A stretch of 27,516 nt of DNA. Origin: a virus. The notes beneath the pieces are model-generated. The model saw only the letters and a program-made list of their open reading frames with translations. It ran no database searches and was not told where the DNA came from. Positions within the stretch are counted from its first letter, which is position 1; the number at the start of each line of letters is the position of its first letter. The translations under genes and the position numbers were made by a program. Of the stretch, positions 12,758 to 20,806 are shown piece by piece. The DNA lies in IMG/VR virus record IMGVR_UViG_3300045922_000557, positions 1 to 27,516 of that record. One strand, 5' to 3'.

Positions 12758-13996
12758 TTTGTAAAATATCAAATCGTGTTTAATGTCTTTATTTTTTGAT
12801 TTTTTATTAAGATTTTTTATTGTCATTTCATCCGGTAAGGTATCAATAAATGAATAGATTACTTTATCTGATTGCTTAAAAGCATTTCTTATTTTTCGCC
12901 ATAATTTGTCTTCATTTAAAACTGCTGTTGTTTTAAACTCCCATAATTTACTATTTATACTGAAGTCAGGATTGCTGCTATAATTTGCATCAGGCATTAT
13001 TAGCTTTCTTGCTTCTTTGTCTTCTACATTTATATCAGGCATAAAATCTACTAATGCCTTGTTTTTTTTAGCATACTCAAGAGCAAAATCCAACTTATAA
13101 TCATGGTCATTGGCATTATATTCATAGGCTTTATGAATTCTCACTTTACCACCATTTTTAAACTCCTTAAAAGTGTGGTATTGCTCTTCTAAAGGAAGCT
13201 TGTATATAAGCTCGCGGTCTTTTCGAGTAAGTTTTATATTCCAGTTTCCTTTTATTCGCTCATTCACCCTTATCTTCATCCTTTGCTCATTTGCAAGCGA
13301 AGCGGCATAAGGCATTTTATCGACATCAAAAATGCTTTGCTCCTGTCCGGGGTTTCGGTCAAACATTTCGCCGAGCTTGGGCAATTTGTCCGGCACTGCA
13401 TTGGCAGGCTCATCCGTTTGGATGGCTTCGCAGCGACAGTTCCATCCATTGGGTGGGAAGTAGGTTTGCCAAAAGGGATCTTCAATGGGCCTTATTGTGC
13501 CATTCAGGTTGCGATGGCTGTCGCGTGTGCGGGCATCCATAATGGCTTCGTAGCGAAGATTCGGGGTGATGTCTTTCTCTTCCTGAAATTGCTGCCATCG
13601 GCTTATCATCATGGAGCTGTTTACGGCATGATTGTACTCGGCCCGGTAATAATGCACATTGTAAGTAGTATCTATGGCTTTTGCCTTTTTCAGCCAATCG
13701 TCGAAGCTTCTGAGATTGCCATCATCATCAATCAAGGCTGCATGCAAATCAATGATTTCGGCATGGTTCTTAAAGGCATTGAACACAGTGAGATTGCTTT
13801 GTAAGGCTTCCAGCATTCGTTGGTCAGATTGCGAAAGATTCGGTGCGCCGATTTTCTTGCCGGTGCCCTGCTCCACAGCGCCCATCATTTTATTTGCCCA
13901 ATGCGAAATTGCCGCATCGTCCACCTGTCCGGGCTTGAGCTCGCCCGACTCGATGGCAGAAATCATGGAGCTGAATATGTCGTCCCATTCTTCCAT
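12734..13996 (-). CDS. MuF head protein fused to nuclease-like toxin domain
   Basis: A 420-residue minor head protein. Residues 1-200 are the MuF/gpF (SPP1 gp7-like) region, with TRDSHRNLNGTIRPIEDPFW (157-176) and NGWNCRCEA (183-191) as the family signature. After a linker, residues 251-420 resemble CdiA-type tRNase toxins with a PD-(D/E)xK core: NPDF (D344), then WEFK (E353, K355). MuF-toxin fusions are known from polymorphic toxin studies. The toxin part is clearly more AT-rich than the MuF part, which suggests separate acquisition. No immunity gene is evident next to it. The start overlaps the portal stop. Confidence 0.8.
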   Translation of the reverse strand: MEEWDDIFSSMISAIESGELKPGQVDDAAISHWANKMMGAVEQGTGKKIGAPNLSQSDQRMLEALQSNLTVFNAFKNHAEIIDLHAALIDDDGNLRSFDDWLKKAKAIDTTYNVHYYRAEYNHAVNSSMMISRWQQFQEEKDITPNLRYEAIMDARTRDSHRNLNGTIRPIEDPFWQTYFPPNGWNCRCEAIQTDEPANAVPDKLPKLGEMFDRNPGQEQSIFDVDKMPYAASLANEQRMKIRVNERIKGNWNIKLTRKDRELIYKLPLEEQYHTFKEFKNGGKVRIHKAYEYNANDHDYKLDFALEYAKKNKALVDFMPDINVEDKEARKLIMPDANYSSNPDFSINSKLWEFKTTAVLNEDKLWRKIRNAFKQSDKVIYSFIDTLPDEMTIKNLNKKSKNKDIKHDLIFYKIKKSKQL

Positions 13997-15321
13997 CAGC
14001 AGCAGCCTGAGCCTTCAATGTGGTTATGATCCTTTCCGGTGTATAGCTTAGCAATGTCTTCGTGCATCTTCATCAGCACATTGTTTACACGCTGACGGGG
14101 TTCCTGTTGCGCAGGTGGCAAAGTGACGGGTGAAGGTGTTTGCGCTTCTTTCTCTTCCACCGGAATGCCGAAGGTGTCAGTAATCCACTCCGGCGAAATT
14201 TTGTAATGGTCTAAGGACTTGGCTGTCCACTCCCAGAGCTTATTCAGGTCTTTGGCTTCTTCCCAGGCAAAGAGTTTACCATCCAGTCCGGTGATACCTT
14301 GCCCTTTAAGCAGTGGAATGAGCTTGTCATTGATCAGGTAGCGCAGCCTCAACTTGTCGGCATCAATCACATCATCGGCGGCAGTCTCATGCACTTCTGC
14401 CTGAGCGCGACTTCCAGACTTGCCCACATCGACAGTCATGGTAGAGCCAAGGATCAGCTTCGATAACTCGGAGTTAATGCGCTCCATCATCCGGTCATAC
14501 ACCATCTCTCCGGCTGTACGGTGACTCTCCACAAATTGAATTTCTTCACCCATTCCAAATACTGCATAAGCAGCCTTACCCATGTCTGCCAATGCATTCT
14601 CCATCCGGTCAAGGTCTTCCTTGCGATTCGTATTCGTCTTACCTATACGCACAGGCATCCCGAAGATGTCGGCATATTCAGACCAGGCTTGCATGGCATT
14701 TCGCTTGAATAGCACCAAGGGCGCAGCCTTATTGAGCAGTCCAAGGTCTAAGGGCTTACCGGCTTCAATGAGTACATCGTCCCACACGCCGCGATATTCC
14801 GGGCCTTTAAAATCAAATGGATATTTTAGCAGATAACCACGCTGTGGCTCTACGTGGCGGCGCGGGATCAGCTCCACCACAGGGCGGCCATTGTTGACAT
14901 GAATCTGCACTAAGCTGTGCCCATAATAGTCGGCATCCAAAACATGGTTGCAGAAGTCACGAAACCATGACTGCTGAAAGTAATCAGTGAGCGCATCATC
15001 GGTATTGCCTTCTTTATCCACTATGCGAAAGTCAAATGCCAGGACACGGAGCTTGCGTTGGTTCTCGATCACCCCATACAGGTGGGCATCCAATATTACT
15101 TCATCATATAGGTTGTAAAGATTGGTGCGCCGTGGCATGTCCCAATTCTCAGCCATCTGCAAGGCCATACGCCAGCGCTCTATGTCTTGCTTCGATCGGT
15201 AATTGGTCATCTGAATGATCTTCTCCAGCAGGTCATTCTTTTTGCGCTGATTGCGCACAGCCATTTCTATCAGTTTGTTATTGTCCGGCCCTTTCGGGAA
15301 AATGCGATCGAATAAGCCCAT
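13996..15321 (-). CDS. DUF935 portal protein (Mu gp29-like)
   Basis: A 441-residue portal protein of the DUF935 family. The dodecamer forms the DNA gate of the head. Features include the N-terminal helical region, the LYDEVILDAHLYGVIENQRK segment (about 69-88), the DADYYGHSLVQIH wing (138-150) and the helical stem LGSTMTVDVGKSGSRAQAEV (about 302-321), typical of Mu gp29-type proteins. The C-terminus ends in HIEGSGCC. It lies between the DUF1320 and MuF genes, the standard Mu order of portal then MuF. The stop overlaps the MuF start. Confidence 0.88.
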   Translation of the reverse strand: MGLFDRIFPKGPDNNKLIEMAVRNQRKKNDLLEKIIQMTNYRSKQDIERWRMALQMAENWDMPRRTNLYNLYDEVILDAHLYGVIENQRKLRVLAFDFRIVDKEGNTDDALTDYFQQSWFRDFCNHVLDADYYGHSLVQIHVNNGRPVVELIPRRHVEPQRGYLLKYPFDFKGPEYRGVWDDVLIEAGKPLDLGLLNKAAPLVLFKRNAMQAWSEYADIFGMPVRIGKTNTNRKEDLDRMENALADMGKAAYAVFGMGEEIQFVESHRTAGEMVYDRMMERINSELSKLILGSTMTVDVGKSGSRAQAEVHETAADDVIDADKLRLRYLINDKLIPLLKGQGITGLDGKLFAWEEAKDLNKLWEWTAKSLDHYKISPEWITDTFGIPVEEKEAQTPSPVTLPPAQQEPRQRVNNVLMKMHEDIAKLYTGKDHNHIEGSGCC

Positions 15322-15322
15322 A

Positions 15323-16009
15323 TTAATAATCGGATTTAAAGCGTGGGTTGCTACCCATGCGGAAGTTCATAATGTCTTTGTCTTCATCATCCTTGCGGAT
15401 AGGCACATTGGGTGTCACTACCCCATCTGCCACATCCTTCAGATAGTCAATAGCAGCCTGATAGCGGCTCACCCTGATCTCCGGCACTTGGCGCGGATTG
15501 AGTCGGCAATGCAGATGATACAGCACAATGTCAATCACATACATCAGAATAGTTGGATTCCTGGTGTCGCCTGCCTGATACTCATTCGTGTCAGTAGGCA
15601 GCACTCCGGCGGTTGATGTTTCTGCGATTACATGGAAGAGTGCATCTTCAGCACACAGCTCATCCCATTCATCTTCATCCCAGGGAGAAGGTGTAAGGAT
15701 GTTGGTATTGGATTGCCAAATCTTACCATCCTTAGCCACTACAGCTCCTGTGGCATAAGTCAATGCCGGATCAAACTCTTCGGATAGAAATTCAATCCGC
15801 GTGCCTTTCGGATAGCTCATGAGCGGATCATAAGGCAGGATGTCGGCAAAGATCTCCGCAGTGTTGTATCGGTTATTATAATAGCTCGAAGCTTCTTCCA
15901 CTGCCTGACGCTCGATTACATTGAGCAGGTCATCGTCCTGTTCAATGATTTGCATAAGCATCTCAGGTCTGAGATTGCGTGCATAGTCTTTAATTCTTAG
16001 AAATCCCAT
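15323..16009 (-). CDS. DUF1320 (Mu gp36-like) with inserted binding module
   Basis: A 228-residue head-tail adaptor-like protein. Residues 1-60 and about 145-205 fit the split helical DUF1320/gp36 domain (EEASSYYNNRYNTAEIF; then RNPTILMYVIDIVLYHLHCR). Between them, residues 79-117 look like a carbohydrate-binding module of the CBM5/12 type: FDPALTYATGAVVAKDGKIW followed by a Pro/Trp end (PSPWDEDEWDEL). That part is absent from Mu gp36. In Mu gp36 lies beside the head-completion genes. Here it sits between the amidase and the portal. The role of the insert is unknown. Confidence 0.7.
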   Translation of the reverse strand: MGFLRIKDYARNLRPEMLMQIIEQDDDLLNVIERQAVEEASSYYNNRYNTAEIFADILPYDPLMSYPKGTRIEFLSEEFDPALTYATGAVVAKDGKIWQSNTNILTPSPWDEDEWDELCAEDALFHVIAETSTAGVLPTDTNEYQAGDTRNPTILMYVIDIVLYHLHCRLNPRQVPEIRVSRYQAAIDYLKDVADGVVTPNVPIRKDDEDKDIMNFRMGSNPRFKSDY

Positions 16010-16419
16010 TATAAGCGGCTATATTCGTTACGTGCATTGAATGATGGACAATCCTTTCGCACATTCGGGAAGTCTCTATGGCCTTGAATGATGGCTTGCG
16101 GGAATCTTGCCTTCAACTGCTTGAGCAGCGTTAGTAGTGTGATACGCTGTGCAGGAGTGCGGTTGTCAATCGCCATTCCATTGGCATCTACCCCGCCGAT
16201 GTAGGCAATGTGGATGCTATTGGCATTGTGTCCGGCCACGCCATTGGCAGGTTTGGCAATGTCCTGCAAGGCGCGATACTCGCCATTGGCCATGATGATG
16301 TAATGATAGCCGGGGTTGCGCCACTTCAAGGTATCGCGCCAGTAGCGCTGAATGCTCTCTATGGTGGTGGTCTGTGGAGTGGCAGTGCAGTGCACCACCA
16401 GATGGGTGATTGTTCTCAT
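16009..16419 (-). CDS. N-acetylmuramoyl-L-alanine amidase endolysin
   Basis: I start at the ATG at 16419, 4 nt after the terminase stop, rather than at 16518, because the longer version overlaps the terminase end. The 136-residue protein is an Amidase_2/T7-lysozyme-type zinc amidase that cuts the bond between MurNAc and the peptide. Zinc ligands are probably H11 in HLVVHC, H of GHRDFP (about 116) and C of KDCPSF (about 124). The GYHYIIMANG segment is typical. It has no signal peptide, so it needs the holin for export. Having the endolysin in the terminase operon, away from the holin and spanin-like genes, is unusual. Confidence 0.9.
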   Translation of the reverse strand: MRTITHLVVHCTATPQTTTIESIQRYWRDTLKWRNPGYHYIIMANGEYRALQDIAKPANGVAGHNANSIHIAYIGGVDANGMAIDNRTPAQRITLLTLLKQLKARFPQAIIQGHRDFPNVRKDCPSFNARNEYSRL

Positions 16420-16423
16420 GGTT

Positions 16424-17956
16424 CTAAAAAGGTCTTTGCGGCCTGCGGCCAATGCGTCTGTTATTAGATTGTATAGCGATTTGTGATCGTAGGTAATACC
16501 AAGCCCCTTCATCGGCATCGGGGCTGTCGAATGCGGTGTTGGCTCCCTGTTCTATGGCGGTGAGATGCTCCACTGCCGTTTTAAAATCAATCTTATCCTG
16601 CTGCTCCTTATTGTAGATCACCCACCCGCGCTCATAGTAGGGCTGCATGGAGATGATACGGCTGATCTTATCGGGCTTCTGCCGGAAGTCTCCGGTGATG
16701 GGTAGCTGATAGCCCCGTTTATTGCCTTCGGCATAATAGTCATCCAGAAGCTGTTCCTGAATGAAATTGGCTTCAACCATATACTGCACCGGAACATTAG
16801 GCCCCAGGCGTTCATACAGGTCATAAGTCCATTGCACCATTGCGGTAACGGATGTCTGCCGCACGAAGCAGTCAATCAGGTAGAAATAAGTGCCTTTGAG
16901 TCCCCACAACTTCACGGCCTTGAAGTCGGATGTGGCAGTGGCCTTAAATGAAGGGTCGGTGTAGCAAATAATGCGCGTAAACTCCGAGAGCTTAGGCATC
17001 TTTTCCCATCTGATCCATTCGTTTTTAAACACCTTACCTTCGATGATCGGATTGTGGAAGTATTCGCGTTGCGAAATGGCATAGCCCATCACATCCATCT
17101 TGGCCTTCAATTGCTCAAGGGTATATTTCGCAGGCCATGCCGGACGGTTGCGTTCAATGGCATACACCTTAGAATGATATACGCCTTTACGCTTTACTTT
17201 CGGATTCTCATGGTCGCCAACAATGTGCGCCAGAATAGACTTGCGGTGAATACGGTTTCCCGCGAATACCAATCGGGACTTCTTAATGTCCAAGGCTCCG
17301 TATAATGCACCGAGCAGCCAGTCCACCACCTTGCCCACGCGATGCTGATTGAGTACGATTTCATCGTCATCAATATCGTCCACCACGCAATACTTGGGGC
17401 GGCGCTGTCTCTCACGGATACCACGCGGCGACTGTCCACGGCCCAGTGCAATAAAGGCAATACCTTCCTTGGTTTTAAATTCACCATCGGCCCAGTTGCC
17501 CAATCCTTTCTGAATGCCCAGGTCTGCAATCAATCGCTGATTGCCTTCAAGCTCTGCCTGAATGTCGCCCAGCAATCTCTTCGCAGCATCGCCTGATTTA
17601 CCAACGAGCACCATGCCGTCTAAGTCGCCATGCAGCATCAGCCATATAGGGATGAAAATATTGCAATGCACCGACTTGGCATGTTCACGCGGCCATTCTG
17701 CCACGGCCACCGTGCTGCGGTGGTTGAGTACATGATTGGCAAATTTGATGTGGAAGTCTGCGGAAGCAATGTGCGCACCCGTGATCGGGTCTTGGCAATA
17801 ATGCGGGAAGTAATGCTCGACAAAGAAGTCATAGTCCTTTTTGGCGCGAGCCAGACGTGCAGCCTTGCGCTGCGGATTCTCATCCACCGTAATCGGTGTG
17901 GCGGCCTTAACCGATTCCACCCACAATTCAAATGCCTGTAACTGCTGCCGTGTCAT
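16424..17956 (-). CDS. Terminase large subunit (Mu gp28-like)
   Basis: A 510-residue packaging motor. The ATPase domain has a variant Walker A, WPREHAKS (88-95), in which Gly is replaced by Ala, and Walker B CVVDDIDDDE (190-199). The nuclease domain starts with D334 in ICYTDPSF (329-337) and a second acidic cluster lies further on. The family is the Mu gp28/Terminase_6 type; it pumps DNA into proheads and cuts host-flanked DNA in headful fashion. It overlaps the small subunit by 4 nt. Its C-terminal end overlaps an in-frame extension of the amidase frame, not the amidase start I chose. Confidence 0.9.
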   Translation of the reverse strand: MTRQQLQAFELWVESVKAATPITVDENPQRKAARLARAKKDYDFFVEHYFPHYCQDPITGAHIASADFHIKFANHVLNHRSTVAVAEWPREHAKSVHCNIFIPIWLMLHGDLDGMVLVGKSGDAAKRLLGDIQAELEGNQRLIADLGIQKGLGNWADGEFKTKEGIAFIALGRGQSPRGIRERQRRPKYCVVDDIDDDEIVLNQHRVGKVVDWLLGALYGALDIKKSRLVFAGNRIHRKSILAHIVGDHENPKVKRKGVYHSKVYAIERNRPAWPAKYTLEQLKAKMDVMGYAISQREYFHNPIIEGKVFKNEWIRWEKMPKLSEFTRIICYTDPSFKATATSDFKAVKLWGLKGTYFYLIDCFVRQTSVTAMVQWTYDLYERLGPNVPVQYMVEANFIQEQLLDDYYAEGNKRGYQLPITGDFRQKPDKISRIISMQPYYERGWVIYNKEQQDKIDFKTAVEHLTAIEQGANTAFDSPDADEGAWYYLRSQIAIQSNNRRIGRRPQRPF

Positions 17957-18390
17957 TGCGAGATAATGCTTCTTAAATAATCTTTCTGGTGGTCAACCAC
18001 CTGTTTAGCTAATTCCAAATTTTCGTTCATGAGCCAGTGTGTAAAGCCCTTCAGCACACTCATCACCGTGGCAGGGTCATTGCCCCGCTTGAGTCGGTTA
18101 ATGGTGTTGGCAAGTTTTACCAATACATCAGCTTCTTTATTGGTAATGCTGCGATTCTCGTCCTTGGCCTGCTTTCTGATCTTATCACATTCCAGCATCA
18201 GGTCAATCACGAGCTTATCGGTGGTGATGCTGTTAGCAGCCTTGGCCTTATCCCACTCAAATTTTTCCTTCCACTTGCAGATGGTAGGCTCAGACACCTG
18301 CACATAAGTGGCAATGTCTTTTTGCGAAAGGCCATGCATTACATACAGATTGTAGGCTAATTCGCGGGATTTATCGTGTTTTCGGCTCAT
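17953..18390 (-). CDS. Terminase small subunit (Mu gp27-like)
   Basis: A 145-residue protein, first gene of the leftward late operon. Residues 20-45 form an HTH (GLSQKDIATYVQVSEPTICK), the rest is helical with a possible coiled coil. Small terminase subunits recognise phage DNA and hand it to the motor; here the DNA end is presumably near the left end of the phage. The ATG is only 7 nt after the -7 box of the leftward late promoter, so the mRNA is likely nearly leaderless. The stop overlaps the large subunit start. Confidence 0.85.
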   Translation of the reverse strand: MSRKHDKSRELAYNLYVMHGLSQKDIATYVQVSEPTICKWKEKFEWDKAKAANSITTDKLVIDLMLECDKIRKQAKDENRSITNKEADVLVKLANTINRLKRGNDPATVMSVLKGFTHWLMNENLELAKQVVDHQKDYLRSIISQ

Positions 18391-18397
18391 AACGGTA

Positions 18398-18440
18398 CAA
18401 AGTTCCGATTTAAGGCACGTTAAGCCTAAATCAATTTTCC
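18398..18440 (-). promoter_or_regulatory. Leftward late promoter
   Basis: Read leftward, GGAAAATTG (18440-18432) is followed after 22 nt by ATCGGAACTTTG (18409-18398), 7 nt before the terminase ATG. The TA of the usual TAnnTTTG box is replaced by GG, which suggests weak basal activity and need for an activator. It mirrors the rightward promoter at 18488-18531. Confidence 0.7.
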
Positions 18441-18447
18441 ACCATTG

Positions 18448-18488
18448 CGAGAAAACTCGTCATGATGAAATAAAAACTTGCCATCATG
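18448..18488. promoter_or_regulatory. Inverted repeats between the late promoters
   Basis: CGAG-AAAA-CTCG (18448-18459) is a small palindrome. CATGATG (18461-18467) and CATCATG (18482-18488) form a 7-bp inverted repeat. They lie between the two late promoters, where a shared activator would bind. They may be its operators. Confidence 0.5.
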
Positions 18489-18531
18489 GAAAATTGAATT
18501 TGTCAATTGCCATAATTACATCGGAACTTTG
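18488..18531 (+). promoter_or_regulatory. Rightward late promoter
   Basis: GGAAAATTG (18488-18496) is followed after 23 nt by ATCGGAACTTTG (18520-18531), 7 nt before the protease ATG at 18539. Both words match the leftward promoter exactly. The same start distance on both sides points to nearly leaderless transcripts. Confidence 0.7.
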
Positions 18532-18538
18532 CCAGCAG

Positions 18539-19660
18539 ATGAACCGGATAGTCCAAATACACCGCGTAGAAATGGCTGACAAAATGCCGCTTATTATCAT
18601 TGATGGCTACATCGGTGATGATGAGAAGGTAGATGCCGGAGCAATGGTGGCCGCCATCAGTGATTTAAAAGCCAAAGGCACTAAAAAGGCCATGATGCGA
18701 ATTAACAGCGGTGGTGGTGACATGATTTCAGGATTCGCCATATATGATGCCATGATGGAATCAGGCATCGAGTTCACCGGCCATGTAATTGGCATGTGTG
18801 GTTCAATGGCCACGGTGATTATGATGGGATGCAAAACCATCAAAATGAGTTCCAACGCCATGCTGATGTTTCACCAGGCGCAAGCCGGAATGTATGGCAC
18901 AGCCGATCAGCTTCGCAACATGGCTGACCTTACGGATAAGCTTCAATTGAAAGCTCTGGAAGTGTATAAAAGCAGAACCGGACTTGAAGAAGAAGTGATC
19001 AAGTCATGGCTTGTGGCAGGTAAAGACACCTGGATGACTGCTCAGGAAGCATTGGCCAATAAAGTGATTGATGAGATTGTAGAGCCGGTAAAGGGATTGA
19101 AGCCTGCTCAGATGTCAAGCCAGCAAGATGCTTGGAACCGCGTATATTCCCAATTGAATTTTAACCCCCCAAATAAAATGAACAAAGAAATGCTCAAGCT
19201 TGTGGGCTTACCAGAAGATGCCACACAGGAACAATACGATGCGAAAGTAACTGAATTGGCACAGGCTAAAGCCGCAGCCGATGCAGCCCGTCAGGCAGCT
19301 GAACAGCAGCTTGCACAGGAACGTGAAGCCAAAGCCAATGCCTTGGTGGAAAATGCCGTGAAAGCAGGCAAAATCAAAGTGGAAGCGAAAGCCGACATGT
19401 TGGTATTGGCCAAGGCTAACTACGAATCTGCCGAGAAAGTGATCAATCAGATCAATGTGCGCCAGTTGCCAAGCAATTATGTAGCGCCGGGTGGAAATGG
19501 CTCAGGAAGCAATCCTGAAGACCGAACCACTTGGAAGTTTACCGACTGGACTAAGAAAGACCCTGCCGGACTCCTGAAAATGAAAGCAGAGCAGCCTGAA
19601 GAGTATCAGCGACTGTTTGCTGAAACAGGTGTGAAAATCACTGAAAACCAAAACAAGTAA
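18539..19660 (+). CDS. ClpP-type prohead protease with scaffold
   Basis: I start at the ATG at 18539 directly after the late promoter; an upstream TTG at 18494 would lie inside the promoter. The 373-residue protein has an S14/ClpP-like N-terminus: SGGG (57-60), nucleophile S89 in IGMCGSMAT, and H112 in MLMFHQAQAG. Residues from about 210 are a coiled, Ala/Gln/Glu-rich scaffold-like region (QEREAKANALVENAVKAGKI), then a short tail. Such fusions cleave scaffold and capsid during head maturation, as in Mu gpI/gpZ. It is the first gene of the rightward late operon. Confidence 0.87.
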   Translation: MNRIVQIHRVEMADKMPLIIIDGYIGDDEKVDAGAMVAAISDLKAKGTKKAMMRINSGGGDMISGFAIYDAMMESGIEFTGHVIGMCGSMATVIMMGCKTIKMSSNAMLMFHQAQAGMYGTADQLRNMADLTDKLQLKALEVYKSRTGLEEEVIKSWLVAGKDTWMTAQEALANKVIDEIVEPVKGLKPAQMSSQQDAWNRVYSQLNFNPPNKMNKEMLKLVGLPEDATQEQYDAKVTELAQAKAAADAARQAAEQQLAQEREAKANALVENAVKAGKIKVEAKADMLVLAKANYESAEKVINQINVRQLPSNYVAPGGNGSGSNPEDRTTWKFTDWTKKDPAGLLKMKAEQPEEYQRLFAETGVKITENQNK

Positions 19661-19723
19661 ATCCAAACCCCCGAATAGCGTTTAAACCCCTTTTAAAGAC
19701 AAATTAAATTTCAAAAAAACATC

Positions 19724-20797
19724 ATGAAAACCTTAGTAATCATTGCCAGCTTTCTGTTCAGCGTAGCAATCTCTGCATTGTTTGGCCAGACAGTATCCAT
19801 AGTAGCCGCCGAGATGGGCGCAAACCTTTCTCCGGTGATTCCGGGTATAACCTTCTTTATCGGCAAGGTGATTGTAAACCTTGCAGGCTTTAGCGGCGCA
19901 TTGTCCGTAGGCATCAATAAAGAAATCTGGTTATCCGAAATCGCCGAGAACTTTTACCCCGCCGGATCATGGCTGAGCAGGTCGAGAGATTTTAGCCCCT
20001 TTGTGGATAATGACCGTATCAACTGGGCAGCCATCGGAGCATCACCAGCCGTTTATGTGAACAGAGATACCATCGCCAACCCTGTGCCTATTGTACCAAG
20101 AACAGATCCCCATCGCTTTGTTGACCTGGATGTTTTCGACAGCGAAAATACTCCGGTTACGAATGTAGAAAGCTATGAGTTGGCTTACGATAAGCGCCAG
20201 TCAGTGCTGACCGATCACCGTGGACAGATTTGGAAGACATTGCAGCGTTATGCCGCACATGCCTTTGCGCCATCGGGCGATGCATCGCTCACTCCGGTGA
20301 TTGGCACAACCGGAGCTACTGCATCGGGTCATAAGCGTTTCAGCGCACTGGACATTGCCGCCATGAAAAAAAGATTTGACGACAATGACTTTCCTGAAGC
20401 CGGGAGAGTGTTGCTGCTCAACACCGATCATTTGCTTGATCTTCAGTTCCAGGACTTGGAGCTGTATAAAGCATTGATTAACCTGCGCACAGGCGAAGCG
20501 CTGAACTTTGCAGGTTTTGACATCTACACCAATGGCTCTGTGATGCCGGTGTTCAATAAGAGCACATTGGCTAAGGTAGCCATCGGAGCTGCCGCTGCAC
20601 CATCTACGGACTCTCCTTCAGTTTCTGTAGCTTGGGTAGATAGCCAAGTGTTCCGCGCTGATGGTTCATGGGATTTGTTTCTGAAAGAAAAAGACCCTGA
20701 ATTGCGTGCCGATTACATGGGCTTCCAGAAGCGATTCAAAGCAGGTACGATCAATAACAACCGCTGCACAGGCGCGATTGTGAAGGTAGCTGCCTAA
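19724..20797 (+). CDS. Major capsid protein with hydrophobic N-terminus
   Basis: A 357-residue protein. From about residue 65 it reads like a Mu-like/HK97-fold major capsid protein (NKEIWLSEIAENFYPAGSWL, then NWAAIGASPAVYVN, later WKTLQRYAAHAF and KEKDPELRADYMGF). The first 64 residues are different: a signal-peptide-like segment (MKTLVIIASFLFSVAISALF) and a second hydrophobic stretch (IPGITFFIGKVIVNLAGFSG). A capsid protein with two membrane-like stretches is odd. They may be removed by the protease upstream, or the true start may be the ATG at residue 31. It follows the protease by 63 bp. Confidence 0.82.
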   Translation: MKTLVIIASFLFSVAISALFGQTVSIVAAEMGANLSPVIPGITFFIGKVIVNLAGFSGALSVGINKEIWLSEIAENFYPAGSWLSRSRDFSPFVDNDRINWAAIGASPAVYVNRDTIANPVPIVPRTDPHRFVDLDVFDSENTPVTNVESYELAYDKRQSVLTDHRGQIWKTLQRYAAHAFAPSGDASLTPVIGTTGATASGHKRFSALDIAAMKKRFDDNDFPEAGRVLLLNTDHLLDLQFQDLELYKALINLRTGEALNFAGFDIYTNGSVMPVFNKSTLAKVAIGAAAAPSTDSPSVSVAWVDSQVFRADGSWDLFLKEKDPELRADYMGFQKRFKAGTINNNRCTGAIVKVAA

Positions 20798-20806
20798 GCA
20801 TAATCT

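Noticed and set aside
13283-13804. Plus-strand frame of 173 residues
   Set aside because: It is antisense to the MuF gene, which has family motifs.
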